Shown here: positions 7,693 through 16,676 of the stretch, piece after piece
Position numbering within the stretch: position 1 is the stretch's first letter
Layout: every line of letters begins with the position of its first letter
Assembly (NCBI RefSeq): GCF_023101685.1
Contig: NZ_CP082165.1
Location: 248,001-312,000, forward strand
DNA: 64,000 nt
Direction of reading: 5' to 3'
Source of the DNA: Bradyrhizobium sp. 186
GTDB taxonomy: Bacteria > Pseudomonadota > Alphaproteobacteria > Rhizobiales > Xanthobacteraceae
Made by a program: the position numbers and the translations under genes
Notes under the pieces: generated by a model
What the model was told of the DNA's origin: nothing
What the model saw: only the letters and a program-made list of their open reading frames with translations
Database searches by the model: none

Positions 7693-8712
7693 TTAGGCCT
7701 CGGTAGTTTCCTGACCGCCGCTCGTCTTGGAAAAGGCGTCGAACAGGGTCGGGAGTTGGTCGACAAGAAATGCCGCGAATGCGGCCGGAATATTCTTGGC
7801 GACGGTGAGCTTCAGTTCGCGCTCGGCGTGACGGACGTGCGCAATCTCCTCACCGGATGCAGACAAAACTGGCTTCTCTTCTGTCGGCTTTGATGTCCCC
7901 GCGGGGGATGGACGGCTCGCGGCCGAAAATGCTGCGAGAAATCGAGCGTCGGTTTCCCGCTCTGCAAATTTCGGTTCAACGATCGCCGCTCTCACACGTT
8001 TGAGCGCTGCGGCATCCTTGATTAGTTCAGCGAACGACTGCCAGCGGCCGCGGCCAACTTTCGGAGCCTTCCCGATGGCTTGGATAACGTCGGTTGGAAC
8101 CGATCGAGCGACGGCAAGAAGCTTCGAGGCCTCCGCTCTATCGATCGACAACGCATCTTGCACGACTGACCGGCTATGCCCGGCATCTTCGATATGCATC
8201 GCAAAGGTAGCGCGCTCAATGAAACTCAAATCTTCGCGTGGTGCGTTCTCGAGTCCTTGAGCCACGACAAGGGCTTCATCTGACAGTGATCGCAGGATTG
8301 CCTTGACGGGAATGCCCAATTCGCGCGTGGCGCGAACGCGGCGATGTCCATAGGCGCTCTGGTAGCGCCCTTTTGCTTCGGGATGCTCCCGAACGAGAAT
8401 GGGCACCTCTTGGCCACGTTGTGCGATTGAGTGTTTAAGTGCCTCGAACGAGCTATCATCATTGTCACGAAACCGGTCGGACAGGGGTGACGGATCAATA
8501 AGCGAAGGGTCGATTTCAAGGATCACAGCGCCAGACGCAATTCTTTCGCGAAGCTCCTCGTTCTCTTTCTCGACTTCGGAAAAAGAATCCTTCAACGAGC
8601 GGACCGAGCCCGACGAGACCCGCGGCAAGGCGCCGGGCACGTTGTCAGCTGACAACGCGCTAGATTGCGGGGCCGTGAAAAGGCTCTTGATGGTGTCAGT
8701 ACGTTTGCTCAT
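7693..8712 (-). CDS. repB: Plasmid partition protein RepB
   Basis: 339-residue ParB-type centromere-binding protein of the repABC operon. The N-terminus MSKRTDTIKSLFTAP is typical of the family. The ParB domain shows VILEIDPSLIDPSPLSDRF and the GHRR box (YQSAYGHRRVRATRELG). An HTH follows at SVVQDALSIDRAEASKLLAV. The ATG at 8712 overlaps the repA stop (ATGA), so RepA and RepB are translationally coupled. One copy of the GTTGTCAGCTGACAAC palindrome lies inside its own 5' coding region (8641-8656). Confidence 0.92.
   Translation of the reverse strand: MSKRTDTIKSLFTAPQSSALSADNVPGALPRVSSGSVRSLKDSFSEVEKENEELRERIASGAVILEIDPSLIDPSPLSDRFRDNDDSSFEALKHSIAQRGQEVPILVREHPEAKGRYQSAYGHRRVRATRELGIPVKAILRSLSDEALVVAQGLENAPREDLSFIERATFAMHIEDAGHSRSVVQDALSIDRAEASKLLAVARSVPTDVIQAIGKAPKVGRGRWQSFAELIKDAAALKRVRAAIVEPKFAERETDARFLAAFSAASRPSPAGTSKPTEEKPVLSASGEEIAHVRHAERELKLTVAKNIPAAFAAFLVDQLPTLFDAFSKTSGGQETTEA
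8641..8656. repeat. RepB centromere-type palindrome (par site 1)
   Basis: GTTGTCAGCTGACAAC, a perfect 16-bp palindrome inside the repB 5' coding region. It is identical to three further copies upstream of repA. Rhizobial repABC centromeres are 16-bp palindromes of this general form (GTT...AAC) bound by RepB. Confidence 0.85.
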
Positions 8713-9893
8713 CGACCCCACACCTTCTTGAGAAGTTGCGCAACTTCGGCATTGACCGCGTCGACTGATTCAAGTGCCCGGTCGTAGGCGCCTCGCCCCA
8801 CTGTGCCGCGCTCCAGCTCATAAAGTGACTGCTTGGTGAGACCGGCATTGGCGATTGCAGTCGATTTCCAAACGGTGGCTTGGAGCACATCCGATCCAAA
8901 GAGGTTACGAAGGAGGGCAACGATTTGAGCTTCGGGCACGTCGTTGGGATCGTGACGCGTGATGACATACCGGATGAAATCGTGATCCAGTCGGCCGCCA
9001 GCTTCCTCGATGACGGACATGAGATCCGACGTCATGAGGAGAAATTGGCTCATCGATGCGACATCGACCATCTGCGGATGGATGGTCACGAGCATCGCGG
9101 TGGCCGCGTTTAGCGCGCCCATGGTCAAGTAACCAAGTTGGGGTGGGCAGTCGATAACAACGACGTCGTAGTCGTCGGCAACCTGGTCGATGGCGCTGGC
9201 GACGCGGCGAAAGAACAGGTCGTGTCCGCGTTCACGCCGCTCGATCATTGCGCGAGGCGTATGGTGCTCGAACTCCATAAGCTCGAGATTGCCTGGAACG
9301 AGACCTATCCCGTCAAAGTAGGTCTTCCGGACAATCTCGCGCATTGGCCGGCGGTGCTCGTCATATCGGATGGCACCGTAGAGGGTTTCATTCGCCCCAA
9401 TATCAAACTCGGGTTGGTACCCGAACATCGCGGAAAGCGAGGCTTGCGGATCGAGGTCAATCGCAAGGACCCGAAAGCCGGCAAGGGCGAGATATTGTGA
9501 AAGATATAATGCCGTCGTCGTCTTGGCGGAGCCGCCCTTGAAGTTTGCGACGGTGATAATTTGGAGCTTGTCGCCCGGCTGGCGGCGCGGGAGAAATTCC
9601 AACGCTTCTCGAGGGCGCGCGCTGGCTAGGTACCCGCGCAACTCATGAATCTGGGCCAGAGTGTAAGATCGACGCCCCCCAGGGCCAGTCGCTGGGTTCG
9701 GTCCAAGGCCGTCGAGAGAGAGCTGTCGTAGATACCCGTCGGACACGCGTGCAATTCGCGCAACCTCCCCTGAGGTGAACGAGCGAAGAGACTTACTGGC
9801 TGAAGGCGGGAAAAGCGTTGTAGCTAGCGAGCGAAGCTGGCCGGAAAGGATGCCGGCGTGCCGGGTGATCCGGGCAGACGCAGTCTCGCTCAT
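8709..9893 (-). CDS. repA: Plasmid partition ATPase RepA
   Basis: 394-residue ParA-type ATPase, first gene of repABC. The N-terminal winged HTH region (about 45-105, FTSGEVARIARVSDGYLRQL) mediates autorepression in this family. The Walker A motif is VANFKGGSAKTTTALYL, A' is VLAIDLDPQASLSAMFG, and Walker B is VVVIDCPPQLGYL. The ATG at 9893 gives the usual family start MSETASARI; TTG and ATG codons lie 42 and 30 bases upstream in frame. RepA with RepB segregates the plasmid and represses the operon. Confidence 0.92.
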   Translation of the reverse strand: MSETASARITRHAGILSGQLRSLATTLFPPSASKSLRSFTSGEVARIARVSDGYLRQLSLDGLGPNPATGPGGRRSYTLAQIHELRGYLASARPREALEFLPRRQPGDKLQIITVANFKGGSAKTTTALYLSQYLALAGFRVLAIDLDPQASLSAMFGYQPEFDIGANETLYGAIRYDEHRRPMREIVRKTYFDGIGLVPGNLELMEFEHHTPRAMIERRERGHDLFFRRVASAIDQVADDYDVVVIDCPPQLGYLTMGALNAATAMLVTIHPQMVDVASMSQFLLMTSDLMSVIEEAGGRLDHDFIRYVITRHDPNDVPEAQIVALLRNLFGSDVLQATVWKSTAIANAGLTKQSLYELERGTVGRGAYDRALESVDAVNAEVAQLLKKVWGR

Positions 9894-10085
9894 GGTAAGT
9901 GAATCTTCCGCTAAGCTCGGCATTTGCTTTCTCAAGACGGTTTCTGCGCGTCAGACGCCTGATCTCCGTCTTGAGAGATGGCCACGATTCTATGATTTGA
10001 GCAAGAATTAAAGGGTTAACGAGTTGTTAACGCTTAATGGCGCGCTGACGACAAGCAACGGCATTTTTCGGTGCATCGTGTGGCT

Positions 10086-10101
10086 GTTGTCAGCTGACAA
10101 C
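10086..10101. repeat. RepB centromere-type palindrome (par site 2)
   Basis: GTTGTCAGCTGACAAC, 193 bases upstream of the repA start, identical to site 1. This position suits both partition and autoregulation of the operon. Confidence 0.85.
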
Positions 10102-11168
10102 AAAGCCTCCAGCGACCGGGCGGAACTCTACTATAGCATGAGTCGGCGAACCCCACGCCTCCCACCGCTGCACCGAAGGTGCTGCCATTGTGCATCGTCT
10201 CGATCAAGGAGACGCCCGCGCGCAGCTCCGCAAAGTGCTCCGATTCCCCCCGCCTCTACTCTTGCCAGCGGGCCGCCGCGCGACGATACGATACCTCCGA
10301 AGTCCGCTACAGCCGTTCGCCCAACGGCGCGGCCAGCGGTCCGATGAGAAGTACCCCTGCCCGCCTCGTCCGCGGACACAGGCGTTTCAGCGCCCAGGTG
10401 GGACGCGCGAAGAGCCGGCAACGTCGGCCCACTCGCCCGGGCCGTCACGGAGTGAATCGAGCGATGCCGCGCCCCTTCGCTGTACTGCCGCCCGGGGCAA
10501 ACGCGGGCCGACAGTCCGGATCTGCTGGAGATGTTCGTCCCGAACGGGGTGGCTAGCAGATATCCGCGGTGTCCGTTCTTGGTACTAAAATACCGTTATC
10601 GCACCAAGGCCTTCCAAAGCTACGACGCCGACCAAACGCCTCTTGCGACGGGACTTTCCGCAACGCCGCGTTCCCCAGTGTGCCGCCCATCGGTTTATCT
10701 GGGTGCCGTCCTGTTCGTGACCGCGCCCGGATAGGCGACCTACAGTCGGTTCGCCACGTCGGCCCGGTACGCCGCGCCGAGGACTGACCTCGCCAGCCGG
10801 CCCACTTTTGATGGCCGCGAATCTTGGCGCCTGACTTTTCGGACGGCAGGCCTGAGATGCGCTTGGTTCGGCGCGAACGCACGCAGGGGAGGCGGGGCAT
10901 CGCTTGCGTTGGGGATGGATGACCCGGTCGGAGGGTAGACTGACCTGGCGGTGAACTGTCCTAATCCAGTTTAACAGGACGCTCCGATACGCCCGGCGTC
11001 GGATGCCAGTCGCTCCTTTCGCTAGCTAGCAGCAAAGCCACCGAACCCGCCCTCCGGCTGATAGGACATCCGCCGAGATCGAGCTGCGAGCCACTCCGAC
11101 AAAGCCAATCGGACGGACGGAGACCCGACTGGGCTCGGCGTCAGATACGAGAACCCGCAGAAGCGGTT

Positions 11169-11184
11169 GTTGTCAGCTGACAAC
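11169..11184. repeat. RepB centromere-type palindrome (par site 3)
   Basis: Third identical 16-bp copy, preceded by an extra GTT. It lies 23 bases from site 4, making a pair next to the IS insertion point. Confidence 0.85.
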
Positions 11185-11204
11185 AGGGGGCTTTGCCAAG
11201 GATG

Positions 11205-11226
11205 GATGTTGTCAGCTGACAACATC
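11205..11226. repeat. RepB centromere-type palindrome, extended (par site 4)
   Basis: The 16-bp core (11208-11223) is extended by GAT and ATC to a perfect 22-bp palindrome. It is the most symmetrical of the four sites. Confidence 0.85.
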
Positions 11227-11288
11227 TGGCCCGTTGTCCCTAGCTCCAATTCGCAGGAACGCCCTCAAGCCAAACCACAACCTCTAAG

Positions 11289-13224
11289 CCGAACTTCCCC
11301 TTGAGTAGCGACGTAAGCATTTGAGCTGGCGTGTAATTCCAGCGGGCGTGACGGCGCGTCTGCCTACATTATGGGGCGATAGGAATGCCGAGCCGATTGA
11401 AGACGTCTTGTTGTAGTGGGGTTGGACTTGTGAGCATAGCGGCCGGGGCGTCCTGACCGATGCGAACGATGTTGCGTGTGAGCGTGGCGAGATCCTGCAA
11501 CAGCGTTCGAAAGCTGTGCACGGGCCGGCCATCGTGGGTGTGCTTGCGATTAGCCTTGGTTCTGGCCGCGGCCGAGACTCTGGCCTTGGCGACGGGCGAG
11601 ACGCGCGCGGCGTCGGCGGCCTCGCGGTCGTGATCGTCGAACAGGATCGGGGCCAGCGCGCGGCGCATGTGCCAGACGATGTAATAAGCGAGCATGCAGA
11701 GGAAGACGTGGGCGCGCACGCGGCCAGCGAGGCGATGGTGGATCGGGCGCACCTCCAGTTCGACGGTCTTGATGGTGCGGAAGGCGCGTTCGACCTGGGC
11801 CAGGCTCTTGTAGGCACGCACCGTGGCGGCGGTGTCGAGGTTCTCGGCCGGCACGTTGGTCCGTAGCACATAGAAGCCGTCGAGCGACGCTTCGTTGGCG
11901 ATGGCATCCTCGATCCGACTGAAGTCGAACGAAGTGTCGGTGATGGCGAGGTGGAAGTGCTTGGCCATCTTACGCTTGCCCAGCACGGCGCCGACCTTCA
12001 GACCGATCTCATCCTCGCCGCGCAAGGGGTTGCGCTGACGCTGCACGGCGGCCTTGACGCGGGCGAGATCCTTCTCGGTCGCCGCCAGCAACTCGCCGCG
12101 CTTGCGCCGACGCTCGTCGGCCAGATCCGGGTTGCGGCACACGATCAGGCGCTCGCCGGGGAAGTCGGGGGACGTGATCTCGGCCATATCGCGATCGTCG
12201 AACAGCGACAATTGCAGCGGGCCGCCGTCCTCGGCGAGCTTGCGGATCGCCGGCGCCCGCAGAGCGGTGATCCAATCGAGCCCGGCCGGCATCAGATCGG
12301 CTTCGATACGGGCGCTGGTGATCATGCCGCGATCGCCGACCAGTACCACACGCGACAGCTTGAAGCGGGCCTTCAGTTTGTCGACTTGCGCGGCCAGCGT
12401 GCTCGGGTCGGCGGTGTTACCTTCGAACACCTCCACCGCCACCGGGCAGCCGTCGGCGGCGCACAGCAAGCCGAACACGATCTGCAGCTTGTCGGAACGA
12501 CCGTCGCGGCTGTAACCATGCCGCGCCAATTCGCAATGTCGCCCCTCCAGATAGCTGGAGGTGAGATCGTAGAGCACCAGCGAGCCGTCATGCAGATGGC
12601 GCTTGGCGAGCGTCGCCTCGATCCCCGGTTGGGCCGTGCCGAGCAGGTCGAGCGCTTCGTAAAGCTCGTCCTCGTCGACGGCGCTGAGATCGAGCAGTTC
12701 GCCCAGCGAATGCGCCGCCGTCGCCTCGCTGAGCTGGCGCGCCGTGGCCAGCTTGGCGGCCGGTTCGATCACCCGTGCCACGATCAAGGCCAAAGCCAGC
12801 CTGGCCAACCGTCTGGGCTTGTCCGGGACAAGGCGATGCAGTCCGAGCTGGCGCGCCATGCCGAGCACCGCGGCCACGTGGCCGTGCGGCAGCGAGCGCT
12901 CGATCCGCAGTTGCTCGGCCGGCGAGACCAGCTCCTCGCCTTTCAGGACGCGGCGCAGCGCATCGATCTTCTCATCCGGCCAATGCGACAGGTTGGCCAG
13001 CGTGCGCGACTTGATCTTGTCGCCCTCGCGATAGCTCTCGCGCAACAGGATCGCGGGCGGTGAGTTGCGGTTGGGAATGCGGGCGACGAACATGCCGGAA
13101 TCGAATCACGGAAACCTGCCATTCGCAAGCCAAAAATCATCATTTACATGCCTACAAAATCAGCCCGATCCAAACTTCTCAAATCCTCTCAACGCTCTAA
13201 CAAAAATCCCGAGGGGAAGTTCGG
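11289..13224 (-). mobile_element. Complete IS1634-family insertion sequence
   Basis: 1,936-bp element. The left end starts CCGAACTTCCCC and the right end finishes with its reverse complement (GGGGAAGTTCGG). Both ends are flanked by the direct repeat TCTAAG (11283-11288 and 13225-13230), a 6-bp target duplication. This shows a transposition event rather than a rearrangement, and the intact repeat suggests it is recent. It carries one transposase gene. Confidence 0.9.
11369..13093 (-). CDS. IS1634-family transposase
   Basis: 574-residue DDE transposase of the IS4-like superfamily, full length. Conserved features are SLVLYDLTSSYLEG (first Asp), VVLVGDRGMITSA (second Asp) and the late Y-x2-R-x3-E-x6-K-like signature RAYKSLAQVERAFRTIK. 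The ATG at 13093 lies just inside the right inverted repeat. No frameshift is visible, so the element looks capable of transposition. Confidence 0.92.
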   Translation of the reverse strand: MFVARIPNRNSPPAILLRESYREGDKIKSRTLANLSHWPDEKIDALRRVLKGEELVSPAEQLRIERSLPHGHVAAVLGMARQLGLHRLVPDKPRRLARLALALIVARVIEPAAKLATARQLSEATAAHSLGELLDLSAVDEDELYEALDLLGTAQPGIEATLAKRHLHDGSLVLYDLTSSYLEGRHCELARHGYSRDGRSDKLQIVFGLLCAADGCPVAVEVFEGNTADPSTLAAQVDKLKARFKLSRVVLVGDRGMITSARIEADLMPAGLDWITALRAPAIRKLAEDGGPLQLSLFDDRDMAEITSPDFPGERLIVCRNPDLADERRRKRGELLAATEKDLARVKAAVQRQRNPLRGEDEIGLKVGAVLGKRKMAKHFHLAITDTSFDFSRIEDAIANEASLDGFYVLRTNVPAENLDTAATVRAYKSLAQVERAFRTIKTVELEVRPIHHRLAGRVRAHVFLCMLAYYIVWHMRRALAPILFDDHDREAADAARVSPVAKARVSAAARTKANRKHTHDGRPVHSFRTLLQDLATLTRNIVRIGQDAPAAMLTSPTPLQQDVFNRLGIPIAP

Positions 13225-13230
13225 TCTAAG

Positions 13231-13536
13231 GCATCAGGAGGCCTCGTCGATCCGCGCCCCGCTCAATTCACACCTAGGAAGAAAGTGGGTAGGTTCTGGG
13301 TCAAATTCGACCAGAGATGCTGACCCATTTTCATTCAGTCGGGTCGGCGCCTCGACGCCGGTCCCAACTCGCAAGAAAGCTAGGCACCGGCCATAGACTG
13401 TCTAAGGCCATGCAGCGCAGGCTCGCGGGAAACACCACAGAGAAGGGGTGGCATTCATAGAATACTAATCTAAAAATTAGGCCTCCGACGAGTTTTGCGC
13501 CGGTCAAATTTGGGGAGAATACCCGGCCTTCACGCG
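13231..13536. other. Gene-free spacer between IS and vapBC
   Basis: About 300 bases with no gene recognised and nothing notable before the vapBC operator. Confidence 0.5.
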
Positions 13537-13566
13537 GTGTATCCGGATTGCTATATAAGGATACAC
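13537..13566 (+). promoter_or_regulatory. vapBC promoter and operator
   Basis: The perfect inverted repeat GTGTATCC-(14 bases)-GGATACAC spans a TATATA-like -10 sequence. A further GATAC half-site follows. VapBC complexes usually repress their own promoter through such repeats. Confidence 0.65.
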
Positions 13567-13589
13567 GATACGCGCTAGAGGAGCGCCGG

Positions 13590-13835
13590 ATGGCCTTCCA
13601 TATCAAGAATCCGGAGACCGATGCACTGGCCCGCAGGGTCGCGGCACTGAAGAAAATCGGACTGACCGAGGCCGTGCATACGGCGCTCGCCCATGAACTC
13701 GAGCGCGAGCAGGGCAAGCCGTCCTTGGTCGACCTGGGCGTCCAGTTTTGTCGCGATTTGAGGGCAAAGGGCAATCCGCAGAGCGGCAAGCCTTCCGACA
13801 AAGCGTTTCGCGACAGCCTGTACGAGGACGATTGA
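13590..13835 (+). CDS. vapB: VapB-type antitoxin (Rv0623/PSK family)
   Basis: 81 residues starting MAFHIKNPETDALARRVAAL, with the typical TEAVHTALAHELER helix that dimerises and binds DNA. The C-terminal half would wrap the toxin. The ATG at 13590 has GAGGAG 6 bases upstream; a longer in-frame TTG start lacks a site and would run through the operator. Its stop overlaps the vapC start (TGATG), as usual for TA pairs. Confidence 0.88.
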   Translation: MAFHIKNPETDALARRVAALKKIGLTEAVHTALAHELEREQGKPSLVDLGVQFCRDLRAKGNPQSGKPSDKAFRDSLYEDD

Positions 13836-14230
13836 TGTTCATCGACGCCTCAGCGCTCACCGCGATGCTGACCGACGAAGACGAGGCGCGGGAGTTGCTG
13901 GCGCGCGTGCAGCAGACCACAACCCGGCTGACCTCGCCGCTGGCCGTATGGGAGGCGGCGATTGCCGTCGCCCGCGTACTCGATCTTCCGATCGCCAAGG
14001 CCGCCGAAGCGGTCGAGAGCTACCTTGCGCTGATGGAAATCAAAATGGTGAACGTGGCGCCTGAAACAGCCCGCATCGCCCTCGACGCCTTCGACCGCTA
14101 TGGCAAGGGACGACATCCGGCGCGGCTCAATTTCGGAGACAGTTTCGCCTATGCCTGCGCCCGCCATCTTGGTGAACCGTTGATGTTTAAGGGTGCCGAT
14201 TTTCCGCAGACCGACATCGAGGCGGCCTGA
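13835..14230 (+). CDS. vapC: VapC-type PIN-domain ribonuclease toxin
   Basis: 131-residue PIN nuclease that would cleave RNA when the antitoxin is lost. The N-terminal MFIDASALTAMLTDEDE supplies the first acidic residue. WEAAIAVARVLD carries the central Glu, and LNFGDSFAYACARHLG the third Asp with the family NFGD signature. It stabilises the element by post-segregational killing. Full length. Confidence 0.9.
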   Translation: MFIDASALTAMLTDEDEARELLARVQQTTTRLTSPLAVWEAAIAVARVLDLPIAKAAEAVESYLALMEIKMVNVAPETARIALDAFDRYGKGRHPARLNFGDSFAYACARHLGEPLMFKGADFPQTDIEAA

Positions 14231-14675
14231 CAAGTTTACGATCGGAGCGAGGCAGGCGTGGCAGAGAGGTCCTAGACGACGAGTCAAAACCAACCAATGC
14301 GCCGGCGGTCGCGCGTGACGGCACCGAACCAGCCGAGGAAGCCAGCCAAATGCCTGTGATCACAGAGCCGTTCGAACCGTCGATCTGACCGACGACGAGG
14401 ACCCGCCGCGATCAAAACTAGCAAGATGGTGCTTGGCTCCACGCACTTCGCTGCGAGGTTGACGACATCTGAGAGCGATCGCGTGGTCGGCAGCGGCCGA
14501 AGGCGTCCGGAAGAGGGGAGGGAGCTGACAAGAAGTGCGTCCTCTCGATGATCTGCGGCCTGGCGGCGGTGATTTATCTGGCTCCAGGCCGTCAGAACCG
14601 CTGATTCACGGGCACCGACACCATCGATAAGGGGTGGTTATCGATAGTGAGAGGTGGCCTGGAACAGGCCTCGCT
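14231..14675. other. Gene-free region
   Basis: About 440 bases between vapC and the DUF1612-like gene. I see no gene, RNA or repeat. Confidence 0.5.
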
Positions 14676-15875
14676 ATGACGGAAGCCAAAGCCGTGTTAG
14701 CTTCTGTTTCGCTGCCTCCTGTTAAGGTTATCAAGACCTTGCCGCCCAGCTACAAAATCCCGGACCCGCTGCCCTGGGCCCAGCTCACCGGCCCGCTCGC
14801 GGCCGCCGAGGATGCGCTCGCCCGCCTCGACGAGCGGCTGGCCAAAAGCCCAATCCGCGACGGCGCGATCAGCCGGACGCACTTCGCCGACGCTTGCGCC
14901 AGTCTGTGGCTCGACGGCGAACTTGTCCACCTCGACGACCTCGTCCTCCACGACGCCGGCATGGACGTCCGCGTCCCCACCCACGAGCTGACCCGGGCTC
15001 ATGCCGTGCTACGCATCCGGCGCCGTATCGCCGAGGCGAAGCCCGATTGGGCGCTGTCAGTTGCCGGGCTCGCTGGCCTCCGCGGCCGGAGCGAGCGAGA
15101 GGAGGGGACGGGCAACCGGAAGGTTGTCGAGCGAAGTCTTGGGGTCGACGAGGACGCGGAGCGGGATGAGGTGGGTTTCGAAGGGCCGCTTGGCGCCATC
15201 AACGCCGATCCCCATCTGGCCGCCGCCTTCGCCGCGGTCGACGCCGCGAACGCCAGGGCAGAGCGCAGGCTCGCCGACGAGGCTCGGTCGCGGCCGGAGC
15301 GGGATTCCCTCGTCTACGATCCCGACTGGGACGAGGACGGCCGCCTCGGCGACTGGCGCGCCGTCGTCGACGAGACCCGCACGCTGCCGCCGACCCTGGC
15401 GGCCGCGATCGCCGCGGATGCCTGGGACGCGATCGAACCGCTCGAGCACACGCCTTGGCTCGGCCGCCTGCTGGTAGCTGCCGTATTGCGCGACCGCGGC
15501 AAGACACGCTGGCATCTGCCGTGCCTGCATGCCGGGCTGAAAAGCATCTCGCGTGAGCGCCGGCGGCCGCGCGACGCCGCAGCGCGGCTCGCCGTGCAGC
15601 TCGAGGCGATGACGGCCGCGGCCGAGGCCGGCCGCAAGGACCACGACCGCTGGCTGATGACCAGAAACCTGCTCGCCCGCAAGCTCGCCGGCCGTCGCGC
15701 CACTTCAAAACTGCCAGCGCTCCTCGACTACGTGCTGACCCGGCCGATCGTCTCGGCCGGCATGATCGCGGCGGAGCTCGGGATCACACCCCGTGCCGCC
15801 CAAAACCTCGTCGCCGAGCTCGGCCTGCGCGAGGCGACCGGGCGGGGACGCTATCGGGCGTGGGGCGTCTTGTAG
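14676..15875 (+). CDS. DUF1612/HTH plasmid protein (RHE_PE00001-like)
   Basis: 399 residues. It resembles the rhizobial plasmid family that combines a DUF1612 region with a C-terminal helix-turn-helix; the names are from memory. The visible HTH is near the end: YVLTRPIVSAGMIAAELGI, then TPRAAQNLVAELGLREATGR. An N-terminal segment DGAISRTHFADACASLWLDG also fits the family. It is probably a DNA-binding regulator. The start is uncertain: the ATG at 14676 begins the conserved part, with an alternative GTG at 14634. Confidence 0.7.
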   Translation: MTEAKAVLASVSLPPVKVIKTLPPSYKIPDPLPWAQLTGPLAAAEDALARLDERLAKSPIRDGAISRTHFADACASLWLDGELVHLDDLVLHDAGMDVRVPTHELTRAHAVLRIRRRIAEAKPDWALSVAGLAGLRGRSEREEGTGNRKVVERSLGVDEDAERDEVGFEGPLGAINADPHLAAAFAAVDAANARAERRLADEARSRPERDSLVYDPDWDEDGRLGDWRAVVDETRTLPPTLAAAIAADAWDAIEPLEHTPWLGRLLVAAVLRDRGKTRWHLPCLHAGLKSISRERRRPRDAAARLAVQLEAMTAAAEAGRKDHDRWLMTRNLLARKLAGRRATSKLPALLDYVLTRPIVSAGMIAAELGITPRAAQNLVAELGLREATGRGRYRAWGVL

Positions 15876-16022
15876 AGCGCGCGGAAGTCAGTGCCTCGCC
15901 GGAAGGCAGGGCAGGGCCGTACTGGATCAACTAGGGAAGCCTTGCGCACGGCCCTTCGTTAGGACGCAGGCAGACCGGCGAGCCGTGGGCCGCGACAAAT
16001 GATGATTTTGAGACCCTTGAAT

Positions 16023-16050
16023 GTCAGAAAAATATGTATTATTTTCTGAC
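16023..16050 (+). promoter_or_regulatory. Operator/promoter of the AbiE-type operon
   Basis: The inverted repeat GTCAGAAAA-(10 bases)-TTTTCTGAC ends only 2 bases before the antitoxin ATG. TTGAAT (16017-16022) and TATTTT (16040-16045) are 17 bases apart, which would start the transcript at about the ATG. AbiEi antitoxins repress their own promoters through inverted repeats. Confidence 0.6.
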
Positions 16051-16052
16051 GT

Positions 16053-16676
16053 ATGAAAGCGCCCTCAGTTCCGGACCGGATATTGAAGCGCGCCCGCGCC
16101 GGCGGGCGCGGTAGCGTCTTCACGCCGGCCGACTTTCTGGACATTGGGGGCCGCGCGGCGGTGGATCAGGCACTCTCTCGACTGGCTAAGGGCGGCAGAC
16201 TGCGCCGCCTGGCGCGCGGCCTCTACGATTTCCCGAAGGTGCATCCGAAGCTTGGCCCGCTCTCGCCTGGCCCCGATGATGTCGCGCAGGCGCTTGCCCG
16301 GGAGACGGGCTCGCGGGTTCAGATCTCCGGCGCGCGCGCGGCCAACGTCCTCGGCTTGTCCATGCAGGTCCCGGCCAAAAGCACTTATTTGACCGATGGC
16401 CCGCCCCGCCGTGTCGTGCTCGGCAAGCGAACCATCGATCTGCGGCACGCTTCGCCCAAGCACTTGATCGCCCCCGGCAGCCCGGCTGGCATCGTCGTTC
16501 AAGCTCTGCGCCATCTGGGGCCGATCCGGGCAACCGACGTCGTTCAGGTCGCGATCCGTCAGTTGTCGGCGCGCGACAAGAAGATGCTCGCCGCGAGCGC
16601 TGTCCAGGCTCCTGCATGGATGCGGCCAACGCTCGTCTCCATTGCCAACACCATGTCGAGTGCGCGCGATGGATAG
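16053..16676 (+). CDS. abiEi: AbiEi-type antitoxin (DUF6088-like)
   Basis: 207-residue antitoxin of a type IV toxin-antitoxin/abortive infection system. The N-terminal winged helix (about 1-60: RAGGRGSVFTPADFLDIGG and LRRLARGLYDFPKVHPKLG) is the DNA-binding autoregulatory domain. The C-terminal part resembles the AbiEi antitoxin domain. There is no ribosome binding site in front of the ATG because the operator ends 2 bases away; translation may be leaderless. Its end overlaps the toxin gene by 8 bases. Confidence 0.82.
   Translation: MKAPSVPDRILKRARAGGRGSVFTPADFLDIGGRAAVDQALSRLAKGGRLRRLARGLYDFPKVHPKLGPLSPGPDDVAQALARETGSRVQISGARAANVLGLSMQVPAKSTYLTDGPPRRVVLGKRTIDLRHASPKHLIAPGSPAGIVVQALRHLGPIRATDVVQVAIRQLSARDKKMLAASAVQAPAWMRPTLVSIANTMSSARDG

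Larger units (their letters stand above)
9894..11288. other. Long gene-free control and centromere region upstream of repA
   Basis: About 1.4 kb with no convincing gene. It contains three of the four RepB-type palindromes, and two GTTAAC hexamers 5 bases apart (10015-10031) near the expected repA promoter. The stretch 10300-11000 shows scattered GC-rich open frames with no family resemblance, so it is probably decayed sequence. The IS1634-type element is inserted at its far end. Confidence 0.6.

Noticed and set aside
10131..10448. Possible small gene upstream of repA
   Set aside because: Arg/Gly-rich translation without ribosome binding site or recognisable motif; lies in the centromere region.
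11951..13063. Plus-strand frame of 370 codons inside the IS1634-type element
   Set aside because: Antisense to a clear DDE transposase with all motifs; no domain in its own translation.
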